From Deltaproteobacteria bacterium (GTDB lineage: Bacteria > Myxococcota_A > Polyangia > Polyangiales > Polyangiaceae), in contig JACRCQ010000021.1 in the NCBI GenBank assembly GCA_016218915.1, forward strand, positions 119,917 to 183,916: a DNA stretch of 64,000 nucleotides, in the 5' to 3' direction. The notes below the pieces were generated by a model. It was not told the DNA's origin. It searched no databases and worked only from the letters and a program-made list of their open reading frames with translations. The first letter of the stretch is position 1; the number at the start of each line of letters is the position of its first letter. Below are positions 20,134-28,488 of the stretch, piece after piece. Position numbers and translations under genes: made by a program.

Positions 20134-23100
20134 CTAGTTTGCGAGGATTGGATCGCGGGAATTGCGGGTTCGGGCCGTGAGCGCCTCGACCGGAACCAGA
20201 GCGGGTTGATGCGCAGCAGGCGCGCGCAGCCCGGTCTGGAAGAACGAGCCCGTGATCGCTCCGAGGCTCTTTCCGAGCTTGCGGCGGTGCTGCTCGTGCA
20301 GATCGTATGCGAAGCGATCGAGCGCTTCGGTGTCGATCGGGTCGCCATTGAGCGCGAGCACCAGGTACGGAAGGTTGATCTCCTCGATCGCCTTGCCGTA
20401 CTGCGCCTCCGCGATCTTGCACGGCATGCACTCGTGCGGACCGACCACCACGACCCCTTCCACGAGCCCTTCGTGGAACTCGTGGATGGGTCCGCCCATG
20501 GTCAGCACAGCTTCGCCGGTGAGAGCGGGATTCACGTAGGGGCGCCCGGCCGCGACCGCTTCGGGCACGGTGGATCGCTTGCCCCAGCCGAGGTGGCGCG
20601 CAACGCGGTCGTACATCAGCCCGAGCGAGCTGCGCTGGACGAGGCCGGTCAGGCCGATCGTGATCGGGTCGTCGTCGACGCGCATGGCCCGATCCAGGAC
20701 GCGATTCTCCGCGAGGTACGAGGTGTACTCGAGCCACTCGATGAAGGGCGCGAAGCGCACGCGAATGCCGCGGGCTTCGAGCTTCTCCACGATGAAGTCG
20801 TTGGCGAACGGATCGAGGCGGACGTAGATCTCGCCGACCACAGCCACGGTCGGAACGTCCTTGACCTTGTTCTTCGCGGCTGCCATTTCGCGTGCCGCCC
20901 GTTCGAGCACCTGGCGGGTCCCCCACATGTCGCCGAACAGCTCCTTGAGCCCGGAGGCCATGCCGCCGCGCGCCGGACGTTCCATGCACTCGACGATCTC
21001 GCGCGAGGCCTTCTCGAAGATCGCGTTGGCGCTGCCAGGCTTGCGCTCCACGGGCCGGACGTCGAACAGCATGGCCTGAAGCAAGTCGTAGGCGCAGAAG
21101 CCGACCCAGACCCGGATCGAGAGCTCACCTGACATGTCCCGGAAGTAGTCGCCGTCGTCCGGGGAGAAGACCTTCACTCGATCGCGCCACCCGGTCTGCT
21201 CGAGGGCGATCTTGTGCAGGGTGTTGTAGACGCCGAACCGGCAGGGGCCGTGCGCCGTGGGCATCAGCAGCAGGAACTCCTTGTCGCTGTCGCGATCCCG
21301 CTCGAGCCGGTTGAGCATCGTGCCGAGCGTGAGCATCATCGGCACGCACTCCTTGCCCGAGGTGTGCCTGCGTCCGGTGCGGACGTCGTCGCGCGTGCTC
21401 AAGGGCAGGGTCTCTGCCTTGAGCCCTTCGCCGCGCAGGGCTGCCGCCGCGACCTCTGCGGCCGGCCCCATGCGGGGAACGAGCACTGTCGCGTTCCTGC
21501 TTCTCGCTTCGCTCAGCGACATCCGCTCGCCTGCAAGCGCTGGCAGATCGGAGCGTGCGTGCTGGTTCGACGCTTTGGAGCGCAGGTCCGAGTCCACGCA
21601 GTACAGGAACGCCTCCATGCGCGTCTTGGTGCCCGCATCGCCCGAGTGTCCGTCGGTCTCCACCACGGTGAACGGCTTGCCGCGCATGATGTACGCGTAG
21701 AAGTGCAGCGTGAAGCTGTCAGGCCCGCAGGCGTAGTTGCTCGCGAACACCGAGTAGAGCCCTGGCGTGCGCCGCACGAAGTCGGCCGCGCGCAAGTTGC
21801 GCTGCGTATGGGCCCAGTACTGATCCTCGTGGATCGGCAGCTCATCGGGAACCGGAAGGCAGTCCACCGGGATCGGAAGCGCGCCGAGTGTCCTCAGGAT
21901 GCTCGGCACGTTCGAGTTCAGGACGTCGTTGTAGATCGTGTAGGGGCGCCCGAGCACCGCGACGGGGACGACTCTCTCGCGCTCGCAGAAGGCGAGGGCC
22001 TCGCGCCCGATCTCGATGCACTGCGCGTCGAACTTCTTCTGCGCAGCCACGCCCTGGCGGAAAGCGGTCTCGAAGCGATCGAGCGCGCCGAGCGACTCGG
22101 CGAGCGCGCGCATCGACTCGCGGAACGTAGGGCTGTCGTAGCCCTTCTGCCCGAATCGAATCGTGGGACGCAGCAGCTTGGGCGCGTGCGCATCGGTGAT
22201 CAGGCTTCCCACCAGATCCGGCATGGCCTGGATGATCGGGCAGAGCGTGGCGAAGTGCTCGCCTGCCACGCGCGGCAGCTCCTGCAGCATCGGCATCAGC
22301 AGGAAGTCCGGACGCCCCTCGGCCAGCTCGAACATCACGCCGTGCGCGAGCTGCATCGGTGCGCAGTACGGGATCCTGGCCCCCTCGATCCCGCGCTTGA
22401 GCGCCGCGCCCCCTGCCTTCTGCAAGACTCGCGTGTCAAAGCCGAGCGCCCGCACGAACGTCACGAACATCGGCATCAGCTGCTTGAGCGAGAACTCGTC
22501 GGTCATCCCCACCACGCCGCGCCCTTGATGCGCAAGGGCGTTGGCGATCGACTGATCCACGAGCATCTCGCGCTCGCGGAAGGGGTCAGGCGACAGATCA
22601 GGCAGCTTGGCGCGCCCGCTCCCCCGATCGTACAGCGAGCAGTTGCCGCCCCACAGGAAGCGCTGGGAGACCCCGTTGACCCGCGTCGTCAGACGATCGA
22701 TCCGGCACTTGTTGCCCGAGCCGCCGCACCCCTTGGTCGACTTGCAGTTGAACGTCTCTTTGGACATCACCTGCGCGGTCATGAACACCGATGCATCGAT
22801 GGGCTGCGTGTCGACCTGCTTGTGCAGCAGCTCTTCGCGGGCGAGCATCGCAATGCCCATGGCGCCGATCGTGCCCGGGTTCGGGGGCACGACCACGTCG
22901 CGGCCGGTCTGGCGTGCAACCGCTGCTGCCAGCGCCGGGGAGCTGAACGGCATCCCCTGGCAGAAGATTCGCTGGCCGATGCTGCGCGTTCCCTTGACCC
23001 GGTTCAGGTAGTTCTGGATCACCGAATCGTACAGACCAGCGATGATCGCGTCGCGCGACTTGCCCTGCGTGATCGCTTCGTCGATCACCTCGGCCATGAA

Positions 23101-24549
23101 CACCGAGCAGTGCTGGCCCAGGGAGATGCCTTCGGACGCCAGCAGGGCGAGCTCGCCCAGCCGTCGCACGTCTTCGCCGACGCCTTCGAACTTGGTGCCC
23201 TGCTCCGCGATGAACGACCCCGTGCCCGCGCTGCAAGCTTCGTTCATGGCAGCGTCGATGACCCGTCCACCCTCCAGACGGATGTACTTGGCGTCCTGGC
23301 CGCCGATCTCGAAGATCGTGTCCACTTCGGGATCGATGAAGGTCGCCCCGCGCGCGTGCGCTGCAATCTCGTTCATGATGAACACGCGATCGTCGCCGTA
23401 GCAGGTGCGAAGCAGCGACCCGACCACCTCACGGCCGGAGCCGGTCACGCCCAGACCCGCCACGAGCGCCGTCTTGCCCAGCTCCGAGCCGATCCAGTGC
23501 CCCATCAGCTGCTGCGCAGCGGTGACCGGCGCACCTTCGGTGTTGAGATAGGTCTCCCACACGGGCTTGTCCGTCTGCGCGTCGATCGCAACCATCTTGG
23601 AGCCGGTGGAGCCGATGTCGAACCCGAGGTAGACGCCGGAAGCTCGACGATCCTGCTGCATGCGGTCGGCGGTGATGCGGTGGACCCGGTCGAGCGCATC
23701 GCGAAGCGGTGGAACCATCTCCAGCGCAGTCGCAGCCGTGCTCACCAGCAGCGAATCCATGTCGGGCATGGCGCAGTCGTGATCGAGCGCGTGCGTCGCA
23801 GCCCCGATCGCTTCCAGCATCAGGTCCTCGCTCTTGCGCGGCGCCAGGCGCATCCCTCGATGCGACAGCCACTGGCCGATGGTGCGACGCACGCGGGCCG
23901 AGTGGGTGACTCCGCCGGTCAGGACGACGTCGCGCGGTGCGATCCTCGAGCGGACGAGGGTGAGCACGTTCTCGCAGACCGCATCGTAGAGCCCGGCCAG
24001 GATGCGGGCTCGATCCTCGCCCTTGTTGGCGAGATGGGTCATGTCGGTCTTGAGGATGACCGGGCAGCGCCCGGAAAGAGGCGAGGCCTGCGCGTGGTCG
24101 CACAGCTCCGAGGCTTCCTGCACGCTCATGCCGAATCGACGGACCAGCTGGGACAGGAAGTTGCCGGTTCCCTGCGAGCAGCGCGCGTTCTGCTGGAACC
24201 ACTCCTCGCCGTGCGCGCCGAGCTCCAGCACGCTGAAGCCATGGCCGCCGATCGACACGACCGTGAGCGCGTCCAGGTCAGGGTGCACGAGCCTGGCCCC
24301 TCGTCGAAGCGCGGCCTTGGTCGGCACAGACTCCACGTTCAGGATGCGCCCAAGACGTCCTGTGGCAGCAATTCCGGCGATGGTTCGTCCATCGAGCCTC
24401 GAAAGGAGCGCGCGGACCGCAGCCTGCGGGTCCTTGTTGTGAGGCGTCTCGAGCTGGTCCGTGATGACCAGTTGGCCGGCGCGCTTTTCGAGTGCGACGA
24501 GCTTGACGGTCTCGGCGCCGACATCAATGCCAACGAACGCTTGGGTCAT
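20134..24549 (-). CDS. acyl-CoA-dehydratase activase-related protein, two ATPase domains plus DUF2229
   Basis: 1471 aa. Two tandem BcrAD/BadFG/HgdC-type ATPase domains: the first begins FVGIDVGAETVKLVAL, the second near residue 303 with YLGFDIGSTGSKMVAID. Each has the Cys pair that in HgdC ligates a dimer-bridging [4Fe-4S] cluster (first: RCSQGTGNF and RCPVI; second: ACSAGTGSF and QHCSVF). A Cys cluster (KGCGGSGNKC, GGNCSLYD) and a long DUF2229/CoA-activase C-terminal half follow. Family members couple ATP hydrolysis to low-potential electron transfer, usually in anaerobes. The partner reductase is not in the window. ATG 24549 is preferred; 24570 is possible. Confidence 0.9.
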   Translation of the reverse strand: MTQAFVGIDVGAETVKLVALEKRAGQLVITDQLETPHNKDPQAAVRALLSRLDGRTIAGIAATGRLGRILNVESVPTKAALRRGARLVHPDLDALTVVSIGGHGFSVLELGAHGEEWFQQNARCSQGTGNFLSQLVRRFGMSVQEASELCDHAQASPLSGRCPVILKTDMTHLANKGEDRARILAGLYDAVCENVLTLVRSRIAPRDVVLTGGVTHSARVRRTIGQWLSHRGMRLAPRKSEDLMLEAIGAATHALDHDCAMPDMDSLLVSTAATALEMVPPLRDALDRVHRITADRMQQDRRASGVYLGFDIGSTGSKMVAIDAQTDKPVWETYLNTEGAPVTAAQQLMGHWIGSELGKTALVAGLGVTGSGREVVGSLLRTCYGDDRVFIMNEIAAHARGATFIDPEVDTIFEIGGQDAKYIRLEGGRVIDAAMNEACSAGTGSFIAEQGTKFEGVGEDVRRLGELALLASEGISLGQHCSVFMAEVIDEAITQGKSRDAIIAGLYDSVIQNYLNRVKGTRSIGQRIFCQGMPFSSPALAAAVARQTGRDVVVPPNPGTIGAMGIAMLAREELLHKQVDTQPIDASVFMTAQVMSKETFNCKSTKGCGGSGNKCRIDRLTTRVNGVSQRFLWGGNCSLYDRGSGRAKLPDLSPDPFREREMLVDQSIANALAHQGRGVVGMTDEFSLKQLMPMFVTFVRALGFDTRVLQKAGGAALKRGIEGARIPYCAPMQLAHGVMFELAEGRPDFLLMPMLQELPRVAGEHFATLCPIIQAMPDLVGSLITDAHAPKLLRPTIRFGQKGYDSPTFRESMRALAESLGALDRFETAFRQGVAAQKKFDAQCIEIGREALAFCERERVVPVAVLGRPYTIYNDVLNSNVPSILRTLGALPIPVDCLPVPDELPIHEDQYWAHTQRNLRAADFVRRTPGLYSVFASNYACGPDSFTLHFYAYIMRGKPFTVVETDGHSGDAGTKTRMEAFLYCVDSDLRSKASNQHARSDLPALAGERMSLSEARSRNATVLVPRMGPAAEVAAAALRGEGLKAETLPLSTRDDVRTGRRHTSGKECVPMMLTLGTMLNRLERDRDSDKEFLLLMPTAHGPCRFGVYNTLHKIALEQTGWRDRVKVFSPDDGDYFRDMSGELSIRVWVGFCAYDLLQAMLFDVRPVERKPGSANAIFEKASREIVECMERPARGGMASGLKELFGDMWGTRQVLERAAREMAAAKNKVKDVPTVAVVGEIYVRLDPFANDFIVEKLEARGIRVRFAPFIEWLEYTSYLAENRVLDRAMRVDDDPITIGLTGLVQRSSLGLMYDRVARHLGWGKRSTVPEAVAAGRPYVNPALTGEAVLTMGGPIHEFHEGLVEGVVVVGPHECMPCKIAEAQYGKAIEEINLPYLVLALNGDPIDTEALDRFAYDLHEQHRRKLGKSLGAITGSFFQTGLRAPAAHQPALVPVEALTARTRNSRDPILAN

Positions 24550-24569
24550 GGGATCGGTTTGATACAACA

Positions 24570-24583
24570 TGACGCGTCTGTCA
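24570..24583. promoter_or_regulatory. candidate operator, TGAC-N6-GTCA (copy 2)
   Basis: TGACGCGTCTGTCA, with the same TGAC-N6-GTCA half-sites as the palindrome at 24667-24684. It sits just upstream of the activase start. Having two copies about 100 bp apart in front of one gene is the reason for calling it; the cognate regulator is unknown. Confidence 0.35.
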
Positions 24584-24610
24584 GGTAGACCCTTTGTGTG
24601 AGGCATGGCG

Positions 24611-24638
24611 GTGAGCGTTCTGGCAATTTCACGCTCAC
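24611..24638. promoter_or_regulatory. inverted repeat upstream of the activase gene
   Basis: GTGAGCGT (24611-24618) and ACGCTCAC (24631-24638) form perfect 8-base arms around a 12-base spacer. It could be a second type of operator or a leader-RNA hairpin of the activase transcript. No T-run follows, so a terminator is unlikely. Confidence 0.4.
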
Positions 24639-24666
24639 TGTTACGCGGCGAAGGCTGAACATCCGT

Positions 24667-24684
24667 AATGACGCATGCGTCATT
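24667..24684. promoter_or_regulatory. perfect 18-bp palindrome upstream of the activase gene
   Basis: AATGACGCATGCGTCATT is fully self-complementary. It lies 118 bp upstream of the activase start, in a roughly 300-bp stretch without a clear gene. The TGA-to-TCA spacing is eight bases, two more than in Crp or Fnr boxes, so the neighbouring Fnr-type regulator is not the obvious ligand. It looks like a homodimeric repressor or activator site. Confidence 0.5.
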
Positions 24685-24864
24685 GAGACGTTTCACGAAT
24701 TCCGTCGGGGCTGGCAGACTGACACCGACGTCATCGAAACTCGTTCCAAGATCGCTCGCGCCGACATCAGGGGAAGTATCCCACCTGCAGCCAAAATCGT
24801 GGCCCCCTCCGCACCCTTGCACGCCCCACGACGCCCACGCCTCGCCTCGACCTGCACTCGCCCC

Positions 24865-25122
24865 ATGCCCCGCTGGCAGCTTGCGCTCGCCCTGATCCTG
24901 CTAGCCCCTGCATGCGGCGCGTCGCGCCCCCAACCGCTGATGGGCAACACGCGAGCAGGGGAAACCGACCGCAACTGTGTGCTGCGTGCGTTGTGGCAGG
25001 AGACCTGCTGCAAGCCTTCTGATGGGCAGGAGCTCTGGTTCGGCGTGTACTTCAGGATCGACAGGCCCGCAGGCGAGATCGCGGCAGACGCTGCAAGCGA
25101 CGCAGCGTTGGAGAGACGAAGA
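24865..25122 (+). pseudogene. possible lipoprotein fragment without a proper stop
   Basis: From ATG 24865 the plus strand encodes MPRWQLALALILLAPACGAS, a convincing lipoprotein signal with lipobox LAPAC, then about 70 residues including two Cys-rich turns and ELWFGVYFRIDRPAG. The frame does not stop before the 3' end of hcp on the other strand and stays open antisense to it. Either the gene has lost its 3' end or a frameshift hides its stop. No frame offers a stop between about 25023 and 25122. The end given here is only the edge of hcp. Chance reading of spacer DNA is not excluded. Confidence 0.3.
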
Positions 25123-26415
25123 CTACTTCTTCAGAGCGCGGGCCAGATCGCCCTTGGGGTCGTCGCCCGTCAGCCGCAGATCGAACTTGTCCTGCAGCAC
25201 GCGGAACACGTTGGGCGTGACGAACGCGGGTGGACGAGGTCCGATGGTGATCCCCTTCACGCCGAGCGAAAGCAGGGTCAGCAGCACCGCGACAGCCTTC
25301 TGCTCGAACCAGCTCACCACGAGCGTCAGAGGCAGGTCGTTGACGCCGCAGTTGAACGCCTTGGCGAGCGCAACCGCCACGTTCACCGCACCGTACGAGT
25401 CGTTGCACTGCCCCATGTCGAGCAGCCGCGGCAGCCCGAGCAGCGTGCCGTAGTCGTGGTTGCGGATGCGGTACTTGCCGCACCCGAGCGTGAGAATGAA
25501 CGAGTCTGGGGGCGTGGCCTGCGCGTAGTCCGCAAAGTAGCTGCGCCCACGCTCTGCTCCGTCGCACCCGCCGATCAGGAAGAACCGGCTGATCTTGCCG
25601 TCCTTGACCGCCTGCACGATCGTCGGCGCAGCCTCGAGCAGCACGCTGTGATGGAAGCCCACGGTGGACGTGCGCACGATGTGCTCGACCAGGGGCTTGC
25701 AGGTCTTGGCCTTCTCGATGACAGGGCCGAAGTCGTTGTCCTTGATCCGCGTTCCACCCGGCACCGCGGTGTAGCGCGTGGTGAAGAGGCGGTCAGCGTA
25801 CTCTTGCGGCGGGATGAGGATGCAGTTGGTGGTCGCGACGATCGGTCCGCTGAATCCCTCGAACTCCGAGTACTGCTCCTGCCAGGCTCCGCCGTAGTGA
25901 CCTGCGAGGTTCGGATGCTCGCGCAGCTTCGGGTACATGTGAGCGGGGAGCATCTCGCCGTGCGTGTAGACCTTGATGTTCGTGCCCTTGACCTGCTCGA
26001 GCAGGTCGAACAGATCGACCATGTCGTGGCCGGTCACCAGGATGCCGGGCCCTGCCTGCGTACCTTCCTTGACCTGCGTAGGGCTCGGCTTGCCGAGCTT
26101 CTCCACATGGCCCTCGTCGAGCAGCTGCATCACGCGCAGGTTCTGACGCCCGAGCTCCATGGCGATCTCGAAGAGCGCTGGAACCTCGAAGTTGACGTTG
26201 GTCATCGTGGAGAAGAGCGCCTCCTCCATGAACGCGCTGACCTTCTCGTCCGTCTTGCCGAGCCGCCGCGCATGCGCCGCATAGGCCGCCATGCCCTTGA
26301 GACCGTACAGAATCATCTCCTGCAGGCTCTGCACGTCTGCGTTCTTGCCGCAGATGCCCATGCCGTTCTGACACCCGAATCCGCCCCTGGCCTGCTCGCA
26401 CTGGTTGCAGAACAT
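25123..26415 (-). CDS. hcp: hybrid-cluster protein (hydroxylamine reductase family), short form
   Basis: 430 aa. Hcp carries a [4Fe-4S] and a hybrid Fe-S-O cluster and acts in nitrosative-stress defence (NO reductase or hydroxylamine reductase activity in characterised members). The N-terminal cysteines are C3, C6, C15 and C22 (FCNQCEQ...GFGCQNGMGICGK). Later hybrid-cluster regions are present: GGCDGAERGRSYF, TLGCGKYRI and MGQCNDSYGAV. At 430 aa it lacks about 110 residues relative to the roughly 550-aa enterobacterial type, matching class III Hcps. It is divergent from a Crp/Fnr-family gene, with an FNR-like box in the shared spacer. Confidence 0.93.
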   Translation of the reverse strand: MFCNQCEQARGGFGCQNGMGICGKNADVQSLQEMILYGLKGMAAYAAHARRLGKTDEKVSAFMEEALFSTMTNVNFEVPALFEIAMELGRQNLRVMQLLDEGHVEKLGKPSPTQVKEGTQAGPGILVTGHDMVDLFDLLEQVKGTNIKVYTHGEMLPAHMYPKLREHPNLAGHYGGAWQEQYSEFEGFSGPIVATTNCILIPPQEYADRLFTTRYTAVPGGTRIKDNDFGPVIEKAKTCKPLVEHIVRTSTVGFHHSVLLEAAPTIVQAVKDGKISRFFLIGGCDGAERGRSYFADYAQATPPDSFILTLGCGKYRIRNHDYGTLLGLPRLLDMGQCNDSYGAVNVAVALAKAFNCGVNDLPLTLVVSWFEQKAVAVLLTLLSLGVKGITIGPRPPAFVTPNVFRVLQDKFDLRLTGDDPKGDLARALKK

Positions 26416-26547
26416 CGTCCATACCTCCGTAAGTGGTTTCTACGCGCACGCCGAGAGCGTCAGCGTGCCGGCTTCGGGCCGTCCGCTGGCCTGCACTCGC
26501 AGCGCCTTGGTTGCGAGCCCATCGTGGTCAACCTCGGCCGATCGCGC

Positions 26548-26563
26548 CTTGACCTGGATCAAG
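26548..26563. promoter_or_regulatory. FNR-like box between hcp and the Crp/Fnr regulator gene
   Basis: CTTGACCTGGATCAAG is an inverted repeat with TTGA-N6-TCAA spacing, the same as the FNR consensus TTGATNNNNATCAA, and close to the TTGAC-N4-GTCAA motif described for HcpR in Desulfovibrio. It is centred about 140 bp upstream of the hcp start and about 86 bp upstream of the regulator start, so it could serve either gene. The neighbouring regulator has the E-x-x-S-R recognition helix expected for such sites. Confidence 0.55.
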
Positions 26564-26641
26564 CCGCGTGCGCATTTTCTTCGTGAAGCGCATTCAAAGG
26601 CGGCTCGTATTCGACGGGCGTAGATGCCTATAGTGCGCCCG

Positions 26642-27331
26642 ATGCCTGATGCAGCCCCGTCGATCCTGCGTGCGAGCCGCTTCTTTCTCGGTGTGAAAGG
26701 GGCGTCGTTCGATCGGCTTGCCCACATGGCGCAAGTCCGTCGCTTCGCCCGCGGCGCCGCGATCTTCCGCGAGGGTCAGGAATGCCCGGGTGTGTTCGTG
26801 GTGGGCAGCGGCCTGGTGCGTGTATTCAAGACCGCGCCGAGCGGACGCGAGCACGTGCTCCACCTCGTGGCACCTGGCGGAACCTTCGCGGAGGTCGCAG
26901 CGATCGCCGGCTTCGAGACTCCTGCGAACGCGGAAGCGCTCGAAGACACCGTGTGCGCGCTTCTGCCCGCTCCGGCGTTTGCACAAGCGCTGCAGGACGA
27001 TCATCAGCTGTGCCTGCAGCTGATGGGAAGCATGGCAGCGTGGGTCAAGCATCTGGTCGGCCTTCTCGAGGACATCGCGTTGCGCGATGCGACAGGACGT
27101 CTTGCGAGGTACCTGCTGAGCGAAGCGATCGAGCCCCAGGACGTCGTCCGCTTGCCCAGCCTCAAGAAGCATCTCGCTTCGCACCTGAACCTCACCAGCG
27201 AGACGCTCTCGCGCACGCTGCGGAGGATGTCCGATGCAGGCGCGATCGAGTCGCGTGACGATCAATCGTTGGTGATCAAGAGCCGCGCTGCGCTGGAGCA
27301 GTGGGCACGCGGCGAATTCCCCCAGATCTGA
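26642..27331 (+). CDS. Crp/Fnr-family transcription regulator (DNR/HcpR-like)
   Basis: 229 aa from ATG 26642 (an in-frame ATG at 26624 is possible). The N-terminal cyclic-nucleotide-binding-like barrel (FREGQECPGVFVVGSGLVRVFK, LHLVAPGGTFAEVA) is followed by a dimerisation helix and a C-terminal HTH_CRP domain. The recognition helix LTSETLSRTLRRM has E187, S190 and R191, matching the E-SR triad by which FNR reads TTGA. The N-terminal Cys set of FNR is missing, so it should not carry an FNR-type [4Fe-4S] sensor; DNR- or HcpR-like sensing of NO is more likely. A TATAGT at 26629-26634 could be its -10, implying a leaderless transcript. Divergent from hcp. Confidence 0.88.
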   Translation: MPDAAPSILRASRFFLGVKGASFDRLAHMAQVRRFARGAAIFREGQECPGVFVVGSGLVRVFKTAPSGREHVLHLVAPGGTFAEVAAIAGFETPANAEALEDTVCALLPAPAFAQALQDDHQLCLQLMGSMAAWVKHLVGLLEDIALRDATGRLARYLLSEAIEPQDVVRLPSLKKHLASHLNLTSETLSRTLRRMSDAGAIESRDDQSLVIKSRAALEQWARGEFPQI

Positions 27332-27397
27332 TCGCTCTCGAGCTTCGCGCTGCGTTCCCCTTTGCGTCTCGCCCCCGCAATGCCACAATTCGCGGTA

Positions 27398-28459
27398 ATG
27401 GAACTGCCCAACGATACGTCCATCCGGTGGCTCGTACGGCGCTACGCAAGCCTGCTCGCCCGCGACACCGACCGAAAGCACAAGCTCGTCCTGCCCACGG
27501 GCGAGTTCTTCCCGGACGCGTTCGAAGGAGATCCAGGGAGCATCAACCTGCTCTTCTGGCGCCTGCAGGAGCATGCGTCGCTGACCGATCTCGACGTGGA
27601 GCTGCGGCTCGTCGATGACCGCGATGCAGAAGCTTCCGGCTGCAAGTGCGGCGATGGAGGGTGCAAGGACGGCGGGTGCAAGGATGGTGGGTGCAAGGAC
27701 GGCGGATGCGGAACCGGGTCGTGCGGTTGCGGTTCGTCCAAGCATGGGGACAAGACCCTGGCTCCGGTCGTGCAGCTTCGCGACGGCGGCTACCGCGTGG
27801 ACGTTCGACTGAGCGACGCCAAGAATGCGACGACGCTGACCTCGGCGATGGCAACGAGCCTGGCGCACGCGTTCGTGCTCGAGACCGGTGGATTCGAGTC
27901 GTGGCCAGAGGCCGAGTGGATGAGCACCTGCGAGATCGCGGCAACGATGCTCGGGTTGGGCGTGCTGCTGACCAACGCCTCGTACATGTACTCCAAGGCC
28001 TGCAAAGGCGTGAACATCGATCAGGCGACCTCGCTCGATGTGAGCGAGCTGTCCGTCGTGCTCGCGCTGTTCGTGGCGCTGGGCGAGCACCCGCACGGCC
28101 GCGCGGTCCAGAACCTCGATCCCACGCAGCGAGAGGCCTATGACGAGGCGCGCATGTGGGTCGATTCCAACGCCAAGATCCTGCGTCGGCTTCGTCGCGA
28201 CCCCGGCTCCGTGGCCGCTGACGAGCACCTCACCGTGGAACCCGCTCGTCCGTGGCTGGCTCGCGTGCTCGGGCTCGGCGCCAAGAAGAAGAAGACCGTG
28301 GACCTCAACGACGAGGAAGCGGTCGCCCAGATCGCAGCGTCGATGGCTGCCAAGCGCAGCGGCGCCACCAAGCGCGAGGAAGACCCGAAGATGGCTGAGC
28401 TTCGTGCGCTGGTCGACGAGTCGCTGACCGAGGCGCGGAGCAGCGCAGCCGAGGAGTAG
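27398..28459 (+). CDS. unknown protein with metallothionein-like Cys repeat
   Basis: 353 aa, family not recognised. The N-terminal part (1-80) looks globular (LVLPTGEFFPDAF, INLLFWRLQEHASL). A Gly/Asp/Cys-rich insert then carries eight Cys at about 82, 84, 89, 94, 99, 104, 109 and 111, mostly in a CKDGG repeat (Cys-X4-Cys). After it a helical domain follows (MATSLAHAFVLETGG, SKACKGVNIDQATSLDVSEL) and a Lys/Glu-rich C-terminus. Metal binding by the insert is an inference. It lies 66 bp after the Fnr-type regulator, on the same strand. ATG 27380 is an alternative start. Confidence 0.72.
   Translation: MELPNDTSIRWLVRRYASLLARDTDRKHKLVLPTGEFFPDAFEGDPGSINLLFWRLQEHASLTDLDVELRLVDDRDAEASGCKCGDGGCKDGGCKDGGCKDGGCGTGSCGCGSSKHGDKTLAPVVQLRDGGYRVDVRLSDAKNATTLTSAMATSLAHAFVLETGGFESWPEAEWMSTCEIAATMLGLGVLLTNASYMYSKACKGVNIDQATSLDVSELSVVLALFVALGEHPHGRAVQNLDPTQREAYDEARMWVDSNAKILRRLRRDPGSVAADEHLTVEPARPWLARVLGLGAKKKKTVDLNDEEAVAQIAASMAAKRSGATKREEDPKMAELRALVDESLTEARSSAAEE
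27662..27706 (+). repeat. 15-bp tandem repeat coding for CKDGG
   Basis: Three adjacent 15-base units (TGCAAGGACGGCGGG and two close variants), each encoding Cys-Lys-Asp-Gly-Gly, inside the preceding gene. Copy number could vary between strains by slippage without breaking the frame. Confidence 0.85.
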
Positions 28460-28488
28460 GACTCGCGAGCCGGCTGGGCGGGGGTGAG

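Noticed and set aside
21214..24588. Plus-strand open frame of over 1100 codons opposite the activase gene
   Set aside because: No domain-like sequence, antisense composition; the activase reading has many conserved motifs.
25123..26586. Continuation of the lipoprotein-like plus-strand frame opposite hcp
   Set aside because: Beyond 25122 the translation is antisense to conserved Hcp sequence and looks like shadow composition.
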